Positions 5,389-9,669 of a stretch of DNA of 9,669 nt are shown here, piece after piece. The position numbers were made by a program, and so were the translations under genes. The DNA comes from an uncultured Spirochaetaceae bacterium. Its GTDB lineage: Bacteria; Spirochaetota; Spirochaetia; Treponematales; Treponemataceae. The stretch is taken from NCBI GenBank assembly GCA_902796985.1, contig CADBRC010000259.1:1-9669 (forward strand), given 5' to 3'. Under the pieces are notes generated by a model, which was not told the origin of the DNA, ran no database searches, and saw nothing but the letters and a program-made list of their open reading frames with translations. The first letter of the stretch is position 1. Each line of letters begins with the position of its first letter.

Positions 5389-6819
5389 TTACAGCTTGTC
5401 TATGAGCATGGAGCACTTGCCTGACGGTATGGGGAGAGTCTTCCGCTTCTTGTTCAGTATGTCAATCGTGAAGTAATAGAGCTTCTCGCTTTCCATCTGG
5501 ATTTCCCAGCCCCTGCTCGTCTTTTTGCTGAGAATCGTTATCAGGTTCCGCTTGAGCGACAGTTTCTCTATGCCCATCATCTCCAGATTGGGGATGACCC
5601 AGTCGACGGTCTTGCGGGGCAGGCTGATGCTCAGGCCGATGACATTCTCTATCATCAGGGCGATGGTGGAAAGACCCAGGAAGTGCAGGAACTTCCTGCG
5701 GGGGAACCAGTCATTGCCGCTGTAGGCTGCGGGGCCTTCCTTATTGGGGAGGTATGCCTCGTAGAGGTCGCCCTTCTTGGACGTGTCCACAGGGCTCAGC
5801 CCTTCCAGCACATAGTAGAGGTGCCGGATGGCGCACTCGCGGGCAAAGCCGTACTTCTGGTACTTCTCCAGCCCCTTGATTATCATGAAGTTGAAGGTCG
5901 GGAACACCGAACCGCAGTAAGCCTCGCCCGCCTCGTTGAAGAGGGGGTCGTCTGCGCTCAGCGTGGGGAAGGGGTGCTCCGTGCCGAATGTCTTGGGATT
6001 GGACAGGTGCTGCGAAAGGAGTTCCGCCCTGTCCGAGTTGGGCAGCTCTGCGAGGAGGGGCCAGAAGCCTGCGACGGTCTTGCGGGGCAGCTGCTTTTCC
6101 TCCTGATCCAGGTCGTGGTAGAAGTTCGTCTCAGGGTTCCACATCAGGCGGTTTATGCGGGTCTTGAGGCTGAAGTAGAGCTTCTTGTACTGGAAACTCA
6201 GGTCCTTGTCGTTGAGGATGTCTCCGAGGGCTGACATGTGGGCGGCGTTTATCGCCATGCAGCTGTTGAAGTCCACCGGGTAGCACACCCCCTCGCGCGG
6301 GGAATTCGACATGGTGGAACAGGTGTGGGGAACTGCGTACAGGCCGTTGTCCCGCTTGAAGGTGCGGTCAATCCAGTCCATGTACTTGCAGAGGTAGACC
6401 ATCACGTCCTTAATCCGCCGCTTGCTGGCCCCCTTGTGGTAGAGGTTGTATTCTGCCCATGCGAAGAGGGGCAGACCTATCCCTTCCGGGTTGTCTTCGG
6501 TCATGATGGGCTTTCCCGTCGCCGCATCGTATTTCCAGCGGATGGCTCCGCTTTCTTCCTGCATCGAGTAGAAATAGTCTATGTTCTTGTTCGCCGGGAA
6601 ATTCCGGTTGGAGTAGACCAGGAAAAACGAAGAGAAGATGGATTCCGACTGGTCGAGTATATAGCGGCCGTCCATCGGATATATGAAGTAGCCGTCCGGG
6701 GAAAGCTCACCGGATGCCGGATTTATCCAGTAGTCGGAGAGCCAGCTCCACGTCTTGTTATAAATATCAACAAAATCCTGATCATAGAAGTGGATTTTGG
6801 GAAAGTCGTGCCTGTTCAC
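5389..6819 (-). CDS. MGH1/GH63-like (alpha/alpha)6-barrel glycosidase-family protein
   Basis: 476 residues with no signal peptide, so probably cytoplasmic. The sequence follows the plan of the mannosylglycerate hydrolase (MGH1)-like/GH63 clan: DGRYILDQSESIFSSFFLVY (50-69), an NSPR-containing motif followed by VDFNSCMAINAAHMSALGDI (about 172-201), TVAGFWPLLAEL (248-259), AYCGSVFPTFNFMIIKGL (300-317) and LYEAYLP (352-358), whose E354 sits where the general base is expected. Relatives hydrolyse glucosyl or mannosyl bonds in small molecules or glycans. The conserved GMDNSPR motif, whose D is the general acid, reads TMSNSPR here (S171), so activity is doubtful. The start is GTG 6819, with AGGAG 5 nt upstream; the nearer ATG at 6823 is out of frame. 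First gene of an operon with the HDOD gene. Substrate unknown. Confidence 0.8.
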   Translation of the reverse strand: MNRHDFPKIHFYDQDFVDIYNKTWSWLSDYWINPASGELSPDGYFIYPMDGRYILDQSESIFSSFFLVYSNRNFPANKNIDYFYSMQEESGAIRWKYDAATGKPIMTEDNPEGIGLPLFAWAEYNLYHKGASKRRIKDVMVYLCKYMDWIDRTFKRDNGLYAVPHTCSTMSNSPREGVCYPVDFNSCMAINAAHMSALGDILNDKDLSFQYKKLYFSLKTRINRLMWNPETNFYHDLDQEEKQLPRKTVAGFWPLLAELPNSDRAELLSQHLSNPKTFGTEHPFPTLSADDPLFNEAGEAYCGSVFPTFNFMIIKGLEKYQKYGFARECAIRHLYYVLEGLSPVDTSKKGDLYEAYLPNKEGPAAYSGNDWFPRRKFLHFLGLSTIALMIENVIGLSISLPRKTVDWVIPNLEMMGIEKLSLKRNLITILSKKTSRGWEIQMESEKLYYFTIDILNKKRKTLPIPSGKCSMLIDKL

Positions 6820-6824
6820 ACATG

Positions 6825-6829
6825 CTCCT
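6825..6829 (-). promoter_or_regulatory. Ribosome binding site deciding the GTG start
   Basis: AGGAG on the minus strand lies 5 nt from the GTG at 6819, the same spacing as at ybaB. It supports the GTG start over the nearby out-of-frame ATG at 6823. Confidence 0.75.
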
Positions 6830-6841
6830 GTGAATATCGCC

Positions 6842-6882
6842 GGTCAGCCCTGTCGCCCGAAGGGAAAAGCTTGACCTTTTTT
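6842..6882 (+). terminator. Terminator-like hairpin, plus-strand sense, in the leader of the glycosidase-like gene
   Basis: GGTCAGC (6842-6848) pairs with GCTTGACC (6869-6876) with one bulged base, and inside it CCC-GAA-GGG can form a smaller hairpin. On the plus strand TTTTTT follows (6877-6882), which gives the shape of an intrinsic terminator. No plus-strand gene lies upstream. On the minus strand the same sequence falls in the 5' leader of the 5389-6819 gene, so it may be an mRNA leader structure or a stop for antisense or read-through RNA. Confidence 0.45.
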
Positions 6883-6885
6883 ACT

Positions 6886-6894
6886 ATTATATCA
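6886..6894 (-). promoter_or_regulatory. Extended -10 promoter of the glycosidase-like/HDOD operon
   Basis: TGATATAAT on the minus strand (6894-6886) is a perfect TATAAT with an upstream TGN. No good -35 is found 16-18 bp further up, which fits an extended -10 promoter. Transcription should start near 6879 and give a leader of about 60 nt containing the hairpin at 6842-6876. Confidence 0.65.
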
Positions 6895-6947
6895 TAACTT
6901 TTCCAAAAACGGTAGGAACTTAGTGAATTATTTTAAATTTTCCCGGA

Positions 6948-6977
6948 TTGACAAGCGCCCCCGCGCTCCTGTAGGAT
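6948..6977 (+). promoter_or_regulatory. Sigma70 promoter of the 98-aa membrane protein gene
   Basis: A perfect TTGACA (6948-6953) and TAGGAT (6972-6977) are 18 bp apart. The start of transcription is expected near 6984, about 7 nt before the ATG. The bases before the ATG, GCGTATATTT, hold no Shine-Dalgarno. Confidence 0.65.
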
Positions 6978-6990
6978 TTGGCGTATATTT

Positions 6991-7287
6991 ATGGAAGAAA
7001 CAAAGATAGACTTGTGCATCTGTGCCGCCGCCCTGCTCCTCTACCTGGGAGTCGGCATCTGGGGATTCGTCAGGATCCGGCATGAGAAGCGGCGGCTCGC
7101 AGAGGAGGGGAGGGAACTGCCCCCTCCCGACAGGAAGTTCCGCCCGGCGGTCATATCGTCGGCGCTTCTGCTCGCCCTGCCTTTCCTCATTTACTTCAGG
7201 CCCTTTGTCACCGCCGTCCTGGAAGGATGCGCCGTACTGGGGCTGTACATCACGCTCCGGGAGCGGCTGGGAACGGGCAGAAACTAG
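6991..7287 (+). CDS. Small membrane protein of unknown function
   Basis: 98 residues. Three hydrophobic stretches are visible: about 7-27 (IDLCICAAALLLYLGVGIWGF), 52-69 (PAVISSALLLALPFLIYF) and 72-89 (FVTAVLEGCAVLGLYITL). Between the first two lies a strongly charged loop (RIRHEKRRLAEEGRELPPPDRKFR, residues 28-51), probably cytoplasmic. It belongs to no family I recognise. A good promoter directly upstream and the hydrophobic pattern argue that the gene is real, although it is short. Its TAG stop (7285-7287) overlaps the stop of the convergent 667-aa gene within the palindrome CTAG, and I saw no terminator between them. Confidence 0.72.
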   Translation: MEETKIDLCICAAALLLYLGVGIWGFVRIRHEKRRLAEEGRELPPPDRKFRPAVISSALLLALPFLIYFRPFVTAVLEGCAVLGLYITLRERLGTGRN

Positions 7288-9287
7288 CTGTTGGCCTTCG
7301 CGGCGGCAGCCTTGACTGCATCGGCGAAGAGCTTGTTCTGGTCGGTGCGCTCCGGGGCTGAGAATCCGGGGCCTCCGTCCTTGTCGATGCGGTAAATCTC
7401 GGATGTATCCGTAATGTAGGCGGGGCTGTTCGGGTTGTTGACCCACCAGTCCAGCACGGACACGATGCAGAGGGTGTACTTGAGCAGGTTCGCGTTGGTC
7501 GCTGCGGTCGTCTCGTCTGACCGCTTTGCTCCGAGGAGCACGTCCAGCCTCTTGGAAACCGGGTTGGGAACGTCGAACGAGTAGCGGTCCCAGGGGTTCA
7601 GCACACCGAGCACGGGGCGTTTGGCCGCCTGGTTCTCGTCTATGCGGCGGACAAGCGTCGTCAGGACAGTCTTGAGGTAGTCCGCCCGAAGGTTCAGGGG
7701 CTTGTACTTGCTGTCGTTCTGCGGCTTGGTCAGAACCGGTGCGCTGAACTTGAGCGACGGGAAGAAGTAGTACTTTGCCCTCCAGAGCATGTTGTTCAGG
7801 TTCTCTTTTCCGAACTGGGTCTGCGGGTAGTCCCGCTGGGAGTAGGCCGTGTTGACGAACTGCCTCAGGTACTCGCCGTACTGCTTGAGGAAGAGGTCCT
7901 CGCGGTAGTTGGACCATTCGGAGAAAATCGTCGAGATGTCGTCGCTGCCCTCACTGAAGCCCTCCGCCTCACCGAGCTTGAAGCTGATGTTGCGGCAGCC
8001 GTGGAAGAAGTCTTCCAGTATCTGGAGCAGGACGACCAGCACCTGTATGCCGTTCATCGGGCTGAGCATGTTGAAGCCGTCGTCGAACTTGTATATCGGC
8101 TGGAAGTAGGGGAACATGTCCGGATGCTTGTCCAGGCTGGAGAATCCTGCATCGGGGAAGAGCTGTTCCAGCACCTTGAGGCCGGACTTGGCGAGGTCGT
8201 CGAACTCGCCTATCTGCCGTGCAGCCGGTTTCTTCTCTTCCTTCTTTTCCTCCGCCGGGGCATCTTCCTTCTCGGCGGGCTTTTCCTTGTCCGCAATCAG
8301 CAGGTCGAACTTGGACAGACCGACGAACTTGAGGATCTGTCCCGCCTGGCTGGTGAAGAACTTGGGGTAGGTCTCGTAGCCGGTACCGCACATCCGCATG
8401 AGGAGGGGATACATGCCGCGCACCATCTGGTCCACGACGTAGAGCCACTCGGTGATGCCCTGCTTGGCGAGGGTCTGCACCTGAAGCTTGTCCACCTTGG
8501 GGTACTGCGCAAGGTCGCTGTAGATGTCCTTGATAAGGGCGGCTACCTTCTGGTCGCCGATGTAGTAGACGGTCAGAAGCTCCTTGTAGACTGCACTGAC
8601 GAAGGGAACCATCATGCCGACGGTCAGCTCGCCCGCGTTCTCCTGAAGGGCCTCGCCCATTATCTTTATGTCGTGCACCGTCCACTTGCCGACCGAGCGG
8701 AGGAACTTGAACTTGAGTTCGGTCTCCGTTGCGATTTTCGCCTTGTAGGTGTCGGGAGAAATCTGGATGAAGGTCTTTATCGTACTGATGAAGGCCTGCA
8801 GATGGTCTACGTTGGACTTAATCTTGTACTCGCCGTAGCGCCTGGACAGCTTCCTCCGGTTCTTGGCGGACAGGTTGTAGAAGAAGTTGAAAACCCCGCG
8901 GTCGGGCTTGAGATCGTAAGCTTCGCTCATCATCAGGCGGTCTATCATCTTGATGTCGTGGGCCGTCATCTCCTGAAGGTCATCGTCGGTCTTCAGCATC
9001 TTGACGCCGCTCTTGCCCCCTCCGCTCGTGACCCCGGACATCTTGGGCAGGTTTGCGCTTCCGCTCTGGGCAGCCACATCCGAGGAGGACAGACCTGAGC
9101 CCTTGACGACGGCCCTGTTCCTTTTCTTGCTCTTGGGCAGGCTGTCGGGATTCACGGGGACAGACCGCTCCTGGAGCACCTCCCCTCCCAAGACTTTCTG
9201 CATTTTCGCCGCTTCTACGGGGTCAATCGGCCCGATGTTCTGCCTTGTATGGTCCAGTGTTCCCGGAGCCAGCTTTTTTTCCGCCAT
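7284..9287 (-). CDS. Large hypothetical protein, probably spirochaete-specific
   Basis: 667 residues, soluble, no signal peptide or membrane segment. I do not recognise a family. The N-terminus (1-100) is polar and rich in Lys, Ser and Gly, with the segment LDHTRQNIGPIDPVEAAKMQKVLGGEV (11-37). A mostly helical, aromatic-rich block follows (about 105-331). A highly charged Lys/Glu/Pro/Ala linker (332-358) separates it from a second helical block (about 359-560) and a C-terminal part with DRYSFDVPNPVSKRLDVLLGAKR, LDWWVNNPNSP and an Ala-rich tail. The two-lobed plan with a flexible linker suggests a structural or scaffold-like protein, but this is only inference. The ATG at 9287 has AGAGGA 9 nt upstream and a strong promoter further up. 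It appears to be transcribed alone and ends 4 bp into the convergent small gene. Confidence 0.85.
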   Translation of the reverse strand: MAEKKLAPGTLDHTRQNIGPIDPVEAAKMQKVLGGEVLQERSVPVNPDSLPKSKKRNRAVVKGSGLSSSDVAAQSGSANLPKMSGVTSGGGKSGVKMLKTDDDLQEMTAHDIKMIDRLMMSEAYDLKPDRGVFNFFYNLSAKNRRKLSRRYGEYKIKSNVDHLQAFISTIKTFIQISPDTYKAKIATETELKFKFLRSVGKWTVHDIKIMGEALQENAGELTVGMMVPFVSAVYKELLTVYYIGDQKVAALIKDIYSDLAQYPKVDKLQVQTLAKQGITEWLYVVDQMVRGMYPLLMRMCGTGYETYPKFFTSQAGQILKFVGLSKFDLLIADKEKPAEKEDAPAEEKKEEKKPAARQIGEFDDLAKSGLKVLEQLFPDAGFSSLDKHPDMFPYFQPIYKFDDGFNMLSPMNGIQVLVVLLQILEDFFHGCRNISFKLGEAEGFSEGSDDISTIFSEWSNYREDLFLKQYGEYLRQFVNTAYSQRDYPQTQFGKENLNNMLWRAKYYFFPSLKFSAPVLTKPQNDSKYKPLNLRADYLKTVLTTLVRRIDENQAAKRPVLGVLNPWDRYSFDVPNPVSKRLDVLLGAKRSDETTAATNANLLKYTLCIVSVLDWWVNNPNSPAYITDTSEIYRIDKDGGPGFSAPERTDQNKLFADAVKAAAAKANS

Positions 9288-9296
9288 ATCTCGTCT

Positions 9297-9302
9297 TCCT
9301 CT
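9297..9302 (-). promoter_or_regulatory. Ribosome binding site of the 667-aa gene
   Basis: AGAGGA on the minus strand, 9 nt before the ATG at 9287. It supports this start. Confidence 0.65.
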
Positions 9303-9361
9303 GCGTTGAATTTGTCTCTCAGACTTTAAACCAATTTCTTTTTCGACAAAAGACTTCCTTC

Positions 9362-9390
9362 ATTATAGAAGATAAACAAATATATTTCAA
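9362..9390 (-). promoter_or_regulatory. Sigma70 promoter of the 667-aa gene
   Basis: On the minus strand TTGAAA (9390-9385) and a perfect TATAAT (9367-9362) are exactly 17 bp apart, the best promoter in the window. Transcription should start near 9355, giving a leader of about 68 nt. The 22-bp repeat array begins 41 bp upstream of the -35. Confidence 0.8.
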
Positions 9391-9431
9391 TCCGTGGGAG
9401 CAGGGGTTGGCAGGCTGACGGCGGATGGGTC

Positions 9432-9563
9432 GGGCGACACCGTGTTCGGTGCAGTACGGCACCGTGTTCGGTGCAGTACGACACCGTGTTCGGTGCAGGG
9501 CGACACTGCGTTCGGTGCAGGGCGACACTGCGTTCGGTGCAGGGCGACACTGCGTTCGGTGCT
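9432..9563. repeat. Array of six 22-bp tandem repeats able to form hairpins
   Basis: Units are 9432-9453, 9454-9475, 9476-9497, 9498-9519, 9520-9541 and 9542-9563. Each holds a shared core GTTCGGTGC near its 3' end. Units 1-3 carry CACCG-TGTT-CGGTG and units 4-6 carry CACTG-CGTT-CGGTG. Every unit can therefore fold on the plus strand into a 5-bp stem with a 4-nt loop; unit 2 has six pairs (GCACCG/CGGTGC). The last base of unit 6 differs (T for A). As 22 is not a multiple of 3, translation changes frame with each unit, so the array is not a coding repeat. No spacers separate the units, which excludes CRISPR. The array lies upstream of the 667-aa gene's promoter. Confidence 0.9.
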
Positions 9564-9669
9564 AGTACGGCCGGATTTTTTACGAATTTTCCCCGTGAAA
9601 TTGCAGAAGTTTATACCTTGCCTACCATTCAGGGAGTAGTGACCCCAAGGTAGTGGGGGAGCTTGGGAA
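9564..9669. other. Right-edge segment without a recognisable gene
   Basis: No credible coding frame, RNA gene or promoter was found. Short inverted repeats are present: ACCTTG (9615-9620) with CAAGGT (9646-9651), and CCCC (9643-9646) with GGGG around an 8-nt loop. GTAGTG occurs twice within 20 bp. The G-rich end may be the edge of a repeated or mobile element that continues beyond the window, but nothing here proves it. Confidence 0.3.

Noticed and set aside
7287..7360. Terminator after the 98-aa gene
   Set aside because: CTTCGC/GCGAAG and GCAG/CTGC can pair but no T-tract follows, and the sequence is coding for the 667-aa protein.
8001..9098. A long plus-strand frame (365 codons) opposite the 667-aa gene
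   Set aside because: It lies wholly antisense to a gene with promoter, ribosome binding site and coherent protein composition; high GC creates such shadows here. Similar antisense frames at 2785-3771, 5683-6234 and 6238-6897 were dropped for the same reason.
9432..9563. CRISPR array
   Set aside because: The 22-bp units are directly joined with no unique spacers, and no cas gene is near.
9319..9653. Small Cys/Thr/Arg-rich proteins read from either strand of the repeat region
   Set aside because: The open frames only translate the 22-bp repeats, whose period is not a multiple of 3, and no ribosome binding site or family was seen.
9600..9669. 5S rRNA or insertion-sequence end at the right edge
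   Set aside because: Short inverted repeats and G-rich sequence were seen, but they do not match the 5S pattern and no transposase is visible.

Overview
The window reads as chromosomal DNA of a GC-rich (by eye clearly above 50% G+C) gut- or rumen-type spirochaete, most likely a Treponema. This is an inference from the style of the DnaX N-terminus, from a long protein of no family I recognise, from an HDOD protein with an unusual N-terminal half, and from the compact layout. No rRNA or plasmid/phage gene is present to fix the taxonomy.

Layout. (1) Positions 1-2035, minus strand: the dnaX gene (DNA polymerase III tau/gamma) followed 41 nt downstream by the 5' part of a YbaB/EbfC-family gene that runs off the left edge, the usual dnaX-ybaB operon. 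(2) Positions 2036-2178: a divergent intergenic region with 15-bp tandem repeats that carries candidate promoters for dnaX and for a plus-strand MATE-family transporter (2179-3555). (3) Positions 3556-3853: a repeat-rich spacer, a tRNA-Pro(GGG) on the minus strand with its own terminator and promoter, and the terminator of the next operon. (4) Positions 3854-6819, minus strand: a two-gene operon with a GTG-started MGH1/GH63-like (alpha/alpha)6-barrel protein, then a fusion of a GHKL-ATPase-like region to an HDOD domain. (5) Positions 6830-6990: a divergent promoter region with a hairpin in the 5' leader. (6) Positions 6991-7287: a 98-aa membrane protein on the plus strand whose stop overlaps the stop of a convergent 667-aa protein of unknown function (7284-9287, minus). 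(7) Positions 9288-9669: the promoter of that large gene, an array of six 22-bp hairpin-forming tandem repeats, and about 100 nt with no recognisable gene.

The genes fall into a replication/nucleoid unit (dnaX, ybaB), a transport gene, a translation gene (tRNA), a possible carbohydrate/regulation operon and two genes of unknown function. A pattern runs through the window. Three first-in-transcript genes (dnaX, MATE, the 98-aa protein) have a sigma70-like promoter placed so that transcription should begin within about 0-8 nt of the start codon, with no Shine-Dalgarno. Genes inside operons, or with longer leaders, have clear AGGAG/AAGGA/AGAGGA sites. No defence system, prophage or CRISPR array is visible. 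The most notable points are the loss of the canonical general acid in the glycosidase-like protein, the GHKL-HDOD fusion, the hairpin repeat array, and the overlap of a terminator arm with the tRNA promoter -35.
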